A stretch of 55,268 nucleotides of DNA from Pasteurellaceae bacterium LFhippo2 (GTDB lineage Bacteria > Pseudomonadota > Gammaproteobacteria > Enterobacterales > Pasteurellaceae): assembly GCA_029852775.1 (NCBI GenBank), contig LEKJ01000012.1, positions 1 through 55,268 of the forward strand. Reading direction: 5' to 3'. Positions 17,033 to 24,822 of this stretch are shown piece by piece. The position numbers and the translations under genes were made by a program. Numbering within the stretch: the stretch's first letter is position 1; each line of letters begins with the position of its first letter. A model generated the notes under the pieces. It ran no database searches. It saw only the letters and a list, made by a program, of their open reading frames with translations, and was not told the origin of the DNA.

Positions 17033-18427
17033 TTATTGTGCTGTCGCTGGTTGTTGCTCTGGTTGAGCAGCTTCCGCTTTAGGTTGCTCTGCTTCCGGTT
17101 TAGCATTTAATTGCTCTAATGATTTCTTCTCATCAATCGCAATTTTACTTACTGGAGCAGCAACTTTATTTAATGCTTGATTAAGTAAGTTCAAGCTTTG
17201 TAATTGAGCTGGCGCATCAATATAAATTGATTGTTCCATTAACTCATCGATCTCTTTTAAGAACTGTTGAGCTTGTTTATTATTCACATCAAAGTAGCTA
17301 CGAGTCCAAGTGCCAATAGCATCAAGTGATTGTTTATAAAGCTCATTTTGTTGACGAGAAACCGCTAAAATTGCAATTTGTAAGCGTAAGCGAATATTTT
17401 CACGTAAGTAAATCTCTTGATTCGGTGCAATAAACGCTTTTTCTTGCGCTACATTTTTCTTATTAACACGAATAAAATGGCTTAAGAATGAATCTGCACT
17501 TTTTTCGATATTTTTCTGCCAATCTTCAACAGAATCACTCACTTCACCTGTTGCTAATCCAGCAGACTCTTGTTCTTCTTCCAACATTGGAATTTCATCA
17601 ATTAAATTCGCTAATTGTGCTAAACGTTGCATAATGTTGTTTTGATCAACACTATTTAAACTAGCAAGATTGTTTAAATCCGCTTTTAGAGCATCACGCA
17701 CCGCAACAATTTTCGCATCGCCAACTTTGCTTAGTAGCTCATCTGCTTCAATTAGTAATGTTTTTGCTGTATCAACATCATTTTCTAAGCGTAATTTACG
17801 CAATGCATTATTTAACAGGAAATCAGCATCTGAAAGCTGAAGGGTTGTTTCTGCTTTTGAAACATTACCTAACTGTTGGATCTTAACTTGTAGATCGTTA
17901 ATTTGGTTGGTATAGATCTGTTGCTGGCGTTCTAATTCAGAAACGCGATCTTGTGATTTTTTATACTCTGAAACTAATTGAGCAATTTGGGCTTTTTCCG
18001 CATCAAAGCTTGGAATTTCCACTGCTGCTTGAGCAACAGGCTGAATCTCATTTGCTCTCTTAGCAATAGAAGCAATTTGTTGCTCTACTTGAGAGAATTT
18101 ATTATTCGCTAAATAATGCCCCGCTGCGCCGACACCTAAAGCAACAAGTAATGCTAAAAGTGCGATGCCCGTTCCACCAGATTTTTTCTTCTCTTCTTTT
18201 GCAGGTTTTGCATCTTTAGGTTGAGTATCCACCTTTTTATCTCCTTTATCAGATTTTTTTGCATCTTCTTTTTTCTCCGAATTTGCAATATTTTTCTCTG
18301 ATTCGATCGGTTGTTTTTCAACAATTTCTTCTGTAACAGGTTGTGCTTCTGTTTCTACCGCTTCAACTGTATCAACAGCTTGTTCAACACTCTCTGATAC
18401 TTTATGCTTTTTGTTCTGTTTTGACAT
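17033..18427 (-). CDS. hemX: HemX, putative uroporphyrinogen-III C-methyltransferase-annotated membrane protein
   Basis: 464 aa. It has a long hydrophilic Lys/Glu-rich cytoplasmic N-terminus (1-88) and one membrane helix (GTGIALLALLVALGVGAAGHYLA, about 90-112). A coiled coil follows (about 115-190), then the HemX domain with DADFLLNNALRKLRLENDVDTAKTLL and a Gln/Glu/Pro-rich tail. It is often annotated as a methyltransferase, but no such catalytic motif is visible. It lies between hemD and hemY as in E. coli. Confidence 0.92.
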   Translation of the reverse strand: MSKQNKKHKVSESVEQAVDTVEAVETEAQPVTEEIVEKQPIESEKNIANSEKKEDAKKSDKGDKKVDTQPKDAKPAKEEKKKSGGTGIALLALLVALGVGAAGHYLANNKFSQVEQQIASIAKRANEIQPVAQAAVEIPSFDAEKAQIAQLVSEYKKSQDRVSELERQQQIYTNQINDLQVKIQQLGNVSKAETTLQLSDADFLLNNALRKLRLENDVDTAKTLLIEADELLSKVGDAKIVAVRDALKADLNNLASLNSVDQNNIMQRLAQLANLIDEIPMLEEEQESAGLATGEVSDSVEDWQKNIEKSADSFLSHFIRVNKKNVAQEKAFIAPNQEIYLRENIRLRLQIAILAVSRQQNELYKQSLDAIGTWTRSYFDVNNKQAQQFLKEIDELMEQSIYIDAPAQLQSLNLLNQALNKVAAPVSKIAIDEKKSLEQLNAKPEAEQPKAEAAQPEQQPATAQ

Positions 18428-18442
18428 AGTTTTTACCCTACC

Positions 18443-19207
18443 TTAACGTTTAGATTCCCCACGTTTCTTTAAAAGAACTTCCAATAAACTATTGTTATCT
18501 GCCTTATCAGAAACCCAAATTTGATTTTTGTTCCAGCCCAATTTCATCGCTAAACGAAAAATACGCTGACTAATTACGACCAAATCACTTTCAAATAACC
18601 ACTGCTTATCTGCTTCATCGGTGTTTTCTACCAGTGATTGAAGAATATCACAGCTGGTTACAACAACGGTATCAATGCCTGAACGTTTAGCCAAACTTAT
18701 TTTTTCGCTTAATCCTTCAGAAATAATACGTTGATAACATTCTAAATATTGTACTTGTGCGCCACGAGATGTCGCTTGTTCGCTAAAAAATTCTCGCCCA
18801 CTATCTGCTCGCAAGATTAAAATATTCTTATTTTCTAATTCTTGCATTTCGCTCAATTCAAGCAAACCTTCGCTGTTTTCAGATTTTATGGGATAACGGA
18901 CTGCTTGTTCTATACTTGCCGCAAAATAATTCGCGGTTCCTTGTCCTACCGCAAAATATTGCAAATCATCACGCCATTTGTAACCGGTTTGCTTTAATGT
19001 TTCATTCGCAAAATCAACCGCTGTTTTAGACACAGAAAAAACATAATCTCCCGCATTTAAACGAGATAATAAAGAAGGTAACTGAATCAATTCCTTGCCA
19101 GCTTCTAACGTAAAAAGCGGCTGGTTTATCGCAAAAATTTCATGTTCAGTTAACAATTCAACTAACTGCTGCCCACGACTATCGGGGCGGGTAATTAATA
19201 CATTCAT
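18443..19207 (-). CDS. hemD: Uroporphyrinogen-III synthase
   Basis: 254 aa, the normal length for HemD. The start MNVLITRPDSRGQQLVELL and the segments YVFSVSKTAVDFANETL, YFAVGQGTANYFAA and VVTSCDILQSLVE match the two-lobed HemD fold, a family of low sequence conservation. It closes and inverts ring D of hydroxymethylbilane to give uroporphyrinogen III. The start is one base after the hemC stop, so translation is coupled. Confidence 0.93.
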   Translation of the reverse strand: MNVLITRPDSRGQQLVELLTEHEIFAINQPLFTLEAGKELIQLPSLLSRLNAGDYVFSVSKTAVDFANETLKQTGYKWRDDLQYFAVGQGTANYFAASIEQAVRYPIKSENSEGLLELSEMQELENKNILILRADSGREFFSEQATSRGAQVQYLECYQRIISEGLSEKISLAKRSGIDTVVVTSCDILQSLVENTDEADKQWLFESDLVVISQRIFRLAMKLGWNKNQIWVSDKADNNSLLEVLLKKRGESKR

Positions 19208-19208
19208 A

Positions 19209-20135
19209 TTAATCTTGATAGATCTGTTCTAAAATCTTATCAGCGCCTTTAGCTAACAGTTGTTCTGCAATTTCAATGCCAAGCTGCTCCGCATTTTCAA
19301 TTTTTGCAGAGCCATTTGCGCGGATAATTTCCGAGCCATCTAAGGCACCCACTAATGCATTTAAACTAATTTCATCGCCGTTTAATGTCGCAAAACCGCC
19401 AATTGGCACTTGGCAGCCCCCTTGTAAGCGAGTATTCATCGCACGTTCTGCCAATACACAAGCGGTCGTTTCTGCGTGACTTAATGCAGATACATAATTT
19501 AAAACACGCTCATCATTAATACGGGTTTCAATACCTACCGCGCCTTGTCCAGCAGCTGGCAATGATTGCTCAACAGAAATAAAATCTCTAATTCGCTCTT
19601 TTAGGCCTAAACGGATCAAACCTGCTGATGCCAAAATAATTGCATCATATTCGCCATTATCTAATTTCGATAGACGAGTACCAACATTACCGCGTAAAGA
19701 TTTGATTTCAAGATGGGGATATTTCGCAATTAATTGACATTGACGGCGTAAGCTAGATGTTCCAACCACAGCTCCAGCCGGAAGTTCATCTAAATTTGCG
19801 TAATTATTTGAAACAAAAGCATCACGCGGATCTTCACGTTCACAGATAACTGCCAGCCCTAAACCTTCAGGGAAGCTCATTGGTACATCTTTCATTGAGT
19901 GAACGGCAAGATCGGCACGATTTTCTAATAACGCGAGTTCTAATTCTTTAACAAATAGGCCTTTACCACCAATTTTTGCCAGTGGTGTATCAAGAATAAT
20001 ATCGCCCTTAGTTACCATAGTAACCAGTTCGACCGATAAATGGGGGAAACGCTGTTCTAAAGCGTCTTTAACAAAATTTGCTTGCCATAAAGCCAAAGGA
20101 CTTTGGCGTGTTGCAATTCTTAGAGTCTCTTTCAT
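19209..20135 (-). CDS. hemC: Hydroxymethylbilane synthase (porphobilinogen deaminase)
   Basis: 308 aa. N-terminal [17 protein letters not shown], the substrate-binding [16 protein letters not shown] and [13 protein letters not shown] are all present. The cofactor-attachment cysteine is in [13 protein letters not shown] (about residue 241). It joins four porphobilinogens into hydroxymethylbilane. It is the first gene of hemCDXY. The upstream gap (20136-20363) is AT-rich and holds the likely promoter and the pyrE terminator, with no gene. Confidence 0.97.
   Translation of the reverse strand: MKETLRIATRQSPLALWQANFVKDALEQRFPHLSVELVTMVTKGDIILDTPLAKIGGKGLFVKELELALLENRADLAVHSMKDVPMSFPEGLGLAVICEREDPRDAFVSNNYANLDELPAGAVVGTSSLRRQCQLIAKYPHLEIKSLRGNVGTRLSKLDNGEYDAIILASAGLIRLGLKERIRDFISVEQSLPAAGQGAVGIETRINDERVLNYVSALSHAETTACVLAERAMNTRLQGGCQVPIGGFATLNGDEISLNALVGALDGSEIIRANGSAKIENAEQLGIEIAEQLLAKGADKILEQIYQD
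19458..19467 (+). other. DNA-uptake signal core (ACAAGCGGTC)
   Basis: Exact core of the A. pleuropneumoniae-type uptake signal inside hemC. Confidence 0.7.
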
Positions 20136-20311
20136 TCGTTATGCTTTATTATGAGAGAAAAAATATTGCTTATCCTACCACCATTTATCTTTTTTGACAA
20201 AATCTCTATCCGAATATGTGAACCATTTCACCAAATATATTTAGTTTTGATCACTCAAGATTCCCTTTAAAGCATAATTTGCAAAATTTCTTCAATATCG
20301 AACCGGTTGTA

Positions 20312-20345
20312 ATAAAAAAGTCCAAACAAAACAGTTTGAACTTTT
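20312..20345 (-). terminator. Intrinsic terminator after pyrE
   Basis: AAGTCCAAAC and GTTTGAACTT (one wobble) enclose a 6-nt loop, followed on the minus strand by a U-rich run. An ACAACCGGTT uptake-like variant abuts it on the minus strand (20301-20310). Confidence 0.75.
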
Positions 20346-20363
20346 AAAAAGAATATCTATTCT

Positions 20364-21005
20364 CTAAACGCCATATTGCTCACGATATGCTTTCATCTTC
20401 GCCAAATGTGGTGCGTATTGTGGCGATTGTTCGATAAATTGTAATAAATCATCAAAATCAACAATTGAAAAAACTTGGCAATTGTAATCACGTTCCACTT
20501 CTTGAATCGCAGATAATTCGCCCTTGCCTTTCTCTTTGCGGTTTAATGCAATTAACACACCCGCGAGATTAGCGTTATTGGCATTGATGATTTCCATTGA
20601 TTCTCTAATTGCAGTGCCCGCAGTGATAACATCATCTACTAATAAAATATCACCTTGTAGCGCGCTACCAATTAAATTACCACCTTCGCCGTGATCTTTG
20701 GCTTCTTTACGGTTGAAACAAACAGGTTTATCAATATCAAATTGAGAAGCTAGGGCAACAGCAACTGTGGTTGCAATTGGAATACCTTTATAAGCAGGGC
20801 CGAACAATACATCATAGTTAATTTGGCTTGCTTGAATTGCTTGCGCATAAAACTCACCTAATTTTGCTAAATCACGTCCGGTATTGAACAAGCCTGCATT
20901 GAAAAAATAGGGACTCAAGCGCCCAGATTTTAAGGTAAATTCACCAAATTTCAGGACATTTCGGCTAAGTGCAAATTCAATAAAGTCGTGTTTGTATTGT
21001 TCCAT
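20364..21005 (-). CDS. pyrE: Orotate phosphoribosyltransferase
   Basis: 213 aa, matching E. coli PyrE. Visible motifs are the N-terminal [49 protein letters not shown] and the PRPP-binding [16 protein letters not shown]. It makes OMP from orotate and PRPP in pyrimidine synthesis. It lies 110 bp after rlmJ on the same strand. The usual enterobacterial partner rph is not upstream; instead the gap holds a heptanucleotide repeat (21078-21112). Confidence 0.97.
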   Translation of the reverse strand: MEQYKHDFIEFALSRNVLKFGEFTLKSGRLSPYFFNAGLFNTGRDLAKLGEFYAQAIQASQINYDVLFGPAYKGIPIATTVAVALASQFDIDKPVCFNRKEAKDHGEGGNLIGSALQGDILLVDDVITAGTAIRESMEIINANNANLAGVLIALNRKEKGKGELSAIQEVERDYNCQVFSIVDFDDLLQFIEQSPQYAPHLAKMKAYREQYGV

Positions 21006-21077
21006 TTGTTATTCCTATTGTTATTTCAATGATGAATAGACAAGTGGAAAACGGATAACGAACAGTGAATAGTTCGA

Positions 21078-21112
21078 CACTATCCACTATCCACTATCCA
21101 CTATCCACTATC
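21078..21112. repeat. Heptanucleotide tandem repeat (CACTATC) x5 upstream of pyrE
   Basis: Five perfect copies of CACTATC are followed by a degenerate sixth reaching the rlmJ stop codon. On the pyrE sense strand the unit reads GATAGTG. Simple repeats of this length change copy number by slippage in Pasteurellaceae and can tune a promoter or leader. Here they lie about 75-105 bp before the pyrE start. Confidence 0.9.
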
Positions 21113-21115
21113 CAC

Positions 21116-21955
21116 TTACTCAGGTGTAATCCAACTTACATCCCAACTACCCGTACCTTCAGGCACAAGTACGTCAGTTAAGTAAGGCAGAATACGCTTC
21201 ATTTGGCTTTCTAATTGCCACGGTGGATTAATTACAATCATACCGCTTGCGGTCATACCGCGTTGATCTGAATCAGGGCGAACCGCTAATTCAATTTGTA
21301 AAATCTTACGAATACCCGTTGCTTCCAAACCTTTTACAATACGCTTGGTGTGCTGGCGAAGTACCACTGGATACCAAATCGCATAGACACCTGTTGCAAA
21401 ACGTTTGTAGCCTTCGATAATTGCTTTCACCACCAACTCATAATCTTCTTTTAATTCGTAAGGCGGATCGATTAACACTAAACCACGTTTCTCTTTTGGC
21501 GGTAACGCAGCTTTAAGCTGTTGGAAACCATTTTCACGTTTAGTAACTACATTACGTTTTTTAGCAAATTCTTGGCGGAGTAATGGGTAATCATTTGGGT
21601 GTAATTCTGTTAATAACGCACGATCTTGCTCACGTAATTGTTGCACAGCAAGCAATGGAGAACCTGCATAATAACGTAATTTACCACGGTTAATTTTCTT
21701 TAATTCATTGATATATAAAGCCACTTCTTCAGGTAGATCTTTTCTATCCCAAAGGCGAGCAATACCTTCAATATATTCGCCCGTCTTTTCAGACTCGGCG
21801 CTTAATAAGCTATAACGACCTACACCAGAGTGCGTATCTAAGTAAAAAAAGCCTTTTTCTTTCTGTTTTAGGGCGTCTAAAATTAGGGTTAAAACAATAT
21901 GTTTAACAACATCGGCGTGGTTGCCTGCGTGGAAACTATGACGGTAACTAAGCAT
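21116..21955 (-). CDS. rlmJ: 23S rRNA (adenine(2030)-N6)-methyltransferase RlmJ
   Basis: 279 aa, the family length. The start MLSYRHSFHAGNHADVVKH and the catalytic motif GLVLIDPPYELKEDYE (DPPY, about 163-170) identify RlmJ (YhiR). It methylates A2030 of 23S rRNA using S-adenosylmethionine. It is transcribed towards pyrE and diverges from ampD. Confidence 0.95.
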   Translation of the reverse strand: MLSYRHSFHAGNHADVVKHIVLTLILDALKQKEKGFFYLDTHSGVGRYSLLSAESEKTGEYIEGIARLWDRKDLPEEVALYINELKKINRGKLRYYAGSPLLAVQQLREQDRALLTELHPNDYPLLRQEFAKKRNVVTKRENGFQQLKAALPPKEKRGLVLIDPPYELKEDYELVVKAIIEGYKRFATGVYAIWYPVVLRQHTKRIVKGLEATGIRKILQIELAVRPDSDQRGMTASGMIVINPPWQLESQMKRILPYLTDVLVPEGTGSWDVSWITPE

Positions 21956-22015
21956 TTTAAATCTCTTTGTAGTAAAATCCAGTTATTGTAGCTTAAACTC
22001 GGATTGAATAACACA

Positions 22016-22567
22016 ATGAATAAAAAACTTACCATCGAAAAAGGCTGGCTGACACAGCAAAAACAAGTTGTATCGCCACACTTTAGCCAAAGACCCGATC
22101 CACAAGATATTTCACTACTGGTTATCCACTATATCAGTTTACCGCCTGAAGAGTTCGGTAACGATTTTATCGACCGCTTCTTTCAGGGAACTTTAGACCC
22201 AACCATTCATCCTTATTTTGAAGAGATTAAGGATTTACGTGTTTCAGCGCACTGCTTAATTAACCGTGAGGGTAACATTACTCAATATGTGAGCTTTGAT
22301 GAAATGGCTTGGCACGCAGGGCTTTCTTGCTTTGAGAGCAGAGAAAAATGCAATGAATTTTCGATTGGTATTGAGTTAGAAGGTAGCAATAATCAACCTT
22401 TTACCAAACCGCAATACAGAGCATTAGCGCAATTAACCCAAAAGATTATGCAACAATATCCTAATATCACCCCTGAGCGCATTGCGGGGCATAGTGATAT
22501 TTCTCCAGGACGTAAAATCGATCCAGGTCAATACTTTGATTGGGAATATTACCGTTCTCTGTTGTAA
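22016..22567 (+). CDS. ampD: 1,6-anhydro-N-acetylmuramyl-L-alanine amidase AmpD
   Basis: 183 aa from the ATG at 22016; an in-frame TTG at 22004 is possible but less likely. It has the amidase-2 fold with zinc ligands in LLVIHYISLP (about residue 42) and GHSDISPGRKIDPG (about 159-172), and CLINREGNITQYVSFDEMAWHAGLS between. It cleaves the peptide from anhydro-muropeptides in the cytoplasm during cell-wall recycling. It diverges from rlmJ and is convergent with the amidohydrolase, from which REP-like palindromes separate it. Confidence 0.95.
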   Translation: MNKKLTIEKGWLTQQKQVVSPHFSQRPDPQDISLLVIHYISLPPEEFGNDFIDRFFQGTLDPTIHPYFEEIKDLRVSAHCLINREGNITQYVSFDEMAWHAGLSCFESREKCNEFSIGIELEGSNNQPFTKPQYRALAQLTQKIMQQYPNITPERIAGHSDISPGRKIDPGQYFDWEYYRSLL

Positions 22568-22586
22568 CATATTTCCTTATTATGCT

Positions 22587-22609
22587 GGCGCGAGCGTCTC
22601 GCTCGTGCC
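22587..22609. repeat. Intergenic hairpin after ampD
   Basis: GGCGCGAGC pairs with GCTCGTGCC (one wobble). It stands 20 bp from the ampD stop and ten bases before the BIME at 22620. There is no U-tract, so it is more likely a repeat element than a terminator. Confidence 0.5.
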
Positions 22610-22619
22610 AAACAAATCT

Positions 22620-22675
22620 GTAGGGTGCGTGTAAACGCACCACATATTCAAACGGTGCGTTTACACGCACCCTAC
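22620..22675. repeat. Perfect REP-pair (BIME-like) with GTAG/CTAC feet
   Basis: Two perfect 22-bp inverted arms (22620-22641 and 22654-22675) begin GTAGGGTGCG and end CGCACCCTAC, separated by 12 bp. Each arm folds on itself as well (GGTGCGT...ACGCACC). It ends two bases before the stop codon of the amidohydrolase. Confidence 0.8.
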
Positions 22676-22677
22676 TG

Positions 22678-23664
22678 TTATAATAACCCTAAAACCTTAC
22701 GGCCATTGATACTTGCGATATTTGCCATTTCATCTAGGTTGGTAAAACGGCAACCTGCTGAAAGTAGGCTTAATTCCTGCCACATATCCCCTTCACATAA
22801 CGGCACCATATAGTCACAGATATTATCGGTACCAATTGCCACTGTAATACCTTCTGGAATCATTTCATCAGCAGGGGTTAATGCATTATGAAAAGGCAAC
22901 ACTTCATCTTTACGTGGGCTATCAATCCACGCCATTGGGCAAGCGATCATCATCATATCGCAAGCTTTCATCTTTTTATAAAGCATTTGGCGATACTCTT
23001 TCGGATGTGCGCCAATTGAAATGCCGTGAATTGCCACAACACGTCCTTGCATACCGTGTTCTACGGATTTATCACAAAGTTGTTCCGTCTCTTTTTCACT
23101 TTGTGAGTTAAATTGGTCTACGTGAACGTGCAACATTTTACCTTGTGATTTAGCTGTATCCATTAGAATATCCATTGCTTCTAAACCTTTACCGAAATCT
23201 AATTCATCGCGATATGGCAAGCCACCAATCATATCCACCATTTCAGAACCAATATCAAACCATTTACGTGCATTTGGTTCAATTACACCTTTTAGCGTTT
23301 GATTAGCGAATTTAAGCACAATATCATTTTTATAGACTTCACGAGCTTTATGTGCCGCAAGAATAGCGCGGTCTTCACAAACTTGGTCAATATCCACAAA
23401 AGTACCAAATGCGGTAACCCCCTGTGAAATCATCAACTCAATCGCTTGGCTAAAACGGCGGTAGTAGTCTTCGATTGTTGAATTACGCTTAACTTCATCC
23501 ACTAAATCCCATTTTTGTTGTAAGTTTGCTTCCTGATAAATTTTGATTTTCTCTGGTGTCATTGTAAAAGCACGGTCTGCGTGAGCGTGAGAGTTCACCC
23601 AACCGCCTTTTTTGATAACTTCATCTCTAATATGGCTTTTTAATGTACGAATTAACTGGCTCAT
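22678..23664 (-). CDS. Amidohydrolase, cytosine-deaminase-like, barrel domain only
   Basis: 328 aa with an AGAGGA ribosome-binding site. Metal-site motifs are H26-A-H28 (GWVNSHAHADRAF), H179/H181 in MLHVHVDQFN, H213 in AIHGISIGAH and D280 in VAIGTDNICD. The HVDQ and GTDN...PLCEGDM patterns resemble the CodA/AtzC-type amidohydrolase group, so a nucleobase or related ring-amine substrate is plausible but unproven. The HxH motif is near the N-terminus and the protein ends GRKVLGLL, so the beta-sandwich halves that flank the barrel in cytosine deaminase are absent. The upstream region holds a PurR-like operator and a candidate attenuator, consistent with a role in purine or pyrimidine salvage. 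Confidence 0.75.
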   Translation of the reverse strand: MSQLIRTLKSHIRDEVIKKGGWVNSHAHADRAFTMTPEKIKIYQEANLQQKWDLVDEVKRNSTIEDYYRRFSQAIELMISQGVTAFGTFVDIDQVCEDRAILAAHKAREVYKNDIVLKFANQTLKGVIEPNARKWFDIGSEMVDMIGGLPYRDELDFGKGLEAMDILMDTAKSQGKMLHVHVDQFNSQSEKETEQLCDKSVEHGMQGRVVAIHGISIGAHPKEYRQMLYKKMKACDMMMIACPMAWIDSPRKDEVLPFHNALTPADEMIPEGITVAIGTDNICDYMVPLCEGDMWQELSLLSAGCRFTNLDEMANIASINGRKVLGLL

Positions 23665-23711
23665 TACTTGCTATCCTCTGTGTAAATTATGTTCTTTTCT
23701 GAATTTCGGAC

Positions 23712-23748
23712 AAAAAAAAGATCTTACTTAGTGATTAAGTAAGATCTT
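23712..23748 (-). terminator. Tandem intrinsic terminator 2 in the amidohydrolase leader
   Basis: Perfect 13-bp arms (23718-23730 and 23736-23748) around a 5-nt loop, with an eight-base T-run on the minus strand. Its upstream arm overlaps the last codons and stop of the 34-codon leader ORF. It lies 50 bp before the amidohydrolase start. Confidence 0.85.
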
Positions 23749-23839
23749 GATTTAATAAAAAAACAGCCAGACCTCGTAGTTTTACAAGGTCTAGCTGTGT
23801 CAATTCTGTGAGTTTTAAATTCTTTTGAGAGTAATACAT
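23735..23839 (-). CDS. Candidate 34-aa leader peptide
   Basis: An ORF with ATG at 23839, preceded by AGGA seven bases upstream. It begins MYYSQKNLKLTELTQL, ends LLNQDLT and has ten Leu in 34. Its second half covers the whole first terminator hairpin (23763-23798) and its stop codon lies in the second. A ribosome on this ORF would block the hairpins from forming, as in the pyrBI leader of enterobacteria. It could instead be the chance reading of an sRNA or of the tcdA 3' region; the ribosome-binding site and placement argue for a real leader. Confidence 0.5.
   Translation of the reverse strand: MYYSQKNLKLTELTQLDLVKLRGLAVFLLNQDLT
23757..23798 (-). terminator. Tandem intrinsic terminator 1 in the amidohydrolase leader
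   Basis: A 12-bp stem with one G-U pair (arms 23763-23774 and 23787-23798) is followed on the minus strand by seven U. It lies entirely inside the candidate leader ORF. It may also end tcdA transcripts. Confidence 0.85.
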
Positions 23840-23868
23840 TTCTAGTTCCTAACTGGCACTAGGCGTGT

Positions 23869-23897
23869 AGTATAGAATCTTTCAGGTAACAAAGCAA
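23869..23897 (-). promoter_or_regulatory. Candidate promoter of the amidohydrolase leader
   Basis: On the minus strand TTGCTT (23892-23897), a 17-bp spacer and TATACT (23869-23874). The -35 lies inside the PurR-like operator, the classic position for repression. The predicted start, near 23862, gives a leader of about 25 nt before the 34-codon ORF. Confidence 0.5.
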
Positions 23898-23907
23898 ACG
23901 TTTGCTA
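23892..23907. promoter_or_regulatory. PurR-like operator
   Basis: AAGCAAACGTTTGCTA matches the PurR operator pattern (ANGCAAACGNTTNCNT) at all but the last position, with a perfect AGCAAACGTTTGCT palindrome. It overlaps the tcdA stop codon and the -35 of the candidate amidohydrolase promoter. The purine repressor is known to control codBA in E. coli. Confidence 0.65.
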
Positions 23908-24693
23908 TAAATTTATTCGATCAAGCCGTCTAACTTTTAAAAGTTTTTCAATTACTCTACTTACCGCAAAAAATCCAAAAGTGGCAGTAACCATAGTGGC
24001 AGCTCCAAAGCCGTTTGCGCAGTTCATTGTGGCGGAAACTTCACAACCTTCGCCCATTTTCGGAAAGATAAGCGGCTGGGTTGAGAAGACGCAATCAACA
24101 CCAAATTTACGTTTTGGATTTTGGCTGAAATTGTACTCTTTACGCAATAAGCTACGCACTTTAGACGCCAATGGGTCTTGGATAGTTTTGCTCAAATCGG
24201 TAATCTGAATTTGCGTAGGATCGGTCTGACCGCCTGCGCCGCCTGTAGTAATCATTTTGATTTTATTACGCTTACAGAAAGCGATTAATGCAGCTTTCAC
24301 TTTTACGCTATCAATAGCGTCAATTACATAATCATAACCACGCAATAGGTATTCAGCTAGATTATCCGTTGTTAAAAAATCATCAATGATAGTGACTTCA
24401 CATTCGGGATTGATTTTAGCAACACGCTCTTGCATAACTTCGGTTTTCAGTTTGCCAATTTCGCCACTCATTGCGTGGATTTGACGGTTGATGTTGGTGA
24501 CACAAATATCGTCCATATCAATTAAAGTGAGCTTGCCAATACCTGAACGTGCTAATGCTTCCACCGCCCAAGAGCCAACCCCACCAATACCGATCACACA
24601 AACGTGTGATTGACGTAATTTTGCTAATCCTTCAGGGGTATAAAGGCGACCAATACCGCCAAAACGTTGTTCGTAGTTATCAATTCGTGCCAT
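23905..24693 (-). CDS. tcdA: tRNA threonylcarbamoyladenosine dehydratase TcdA
   Basis: 262 aa, a member of the E1-like ThiF/MoeB fold family. The nucleotide site is VCVIGIGGVGSWAVEALARSGIG (about 30-52), followed by LTLIDMDDICVTNINRQ. DYVIDAIDSVKVKAALI and the segment MITTGGAGGQTDP are typical of TcdA (CsdL/YgdL). It cyclises t6A at position 37 of tRNAs into ct6A using ATP. Its stop lies within the PurR-like operator of the next gene. Confidence 0.94.
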   Translation of the reverse strand: MARIDNYEQRFGGIGRLYTPEGLAKLRQSHVCVIGIGGVGSWAVEALARSGIGKLTLIDMDDICVTNINRQIHAMSGEIGKLKTEVMQERVAKINPECEVTIIDDFLTTDNLAEYLLRGYDYVIDAIDSVKVKAALIAFCKRNKIKMITTGGAGGQTDPTQIQITDLSKTIQDPLASKVRSLLRKEYNFSQNPKRKFGVDCVFSTQPLIFPKMGEGCEVSATMNCANGFGAATMVTATFGFFAVSRVIEKLLKVRRLDRINL

Positions 24694-24717
24694 TACTTAT
24701 TAAACCTAATTCATTTT

Positions 24718-24820
24718 ACCGAGTACGAGCCGTACTCGGTTATTTAGCTAAGTCGCTTTGCGACTTTTTAAAAGCGACAAAGTCGCTCAGATATGTAACC
24801 TTATACGGCTCGTATAAGGT
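24718..24820. repeat. Cluster of covarying hairpins between tcdA and uup
   Basis: Four hairpins: 24718-24740 (arms ACCGAGTACG/CGTACTCGGT, loop AGC), 24750-24766, 24773-24787, and 24798-24820 (arms ACCTTATACG/CGTATAAGGT, loop GCT). The outer two share the frame ACC-NNN-TACG around an AGC/GCT loop in inverted orientation but differ in three paired bases. The inner two share GTCGC. This looks like an inverted pair of repeat elements, not a single terminator. Confidence 0.7.
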
Positions 24821-24822
24821 TC

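Noticed and set aside
23717-23880. Purine, xanthine or preQ1 riboswitch before the amidohydrolase
   Set aside because: None of the conserved aptamer blocks that I know for these classes is present. The ORF-over-terminator layout explains the region better.
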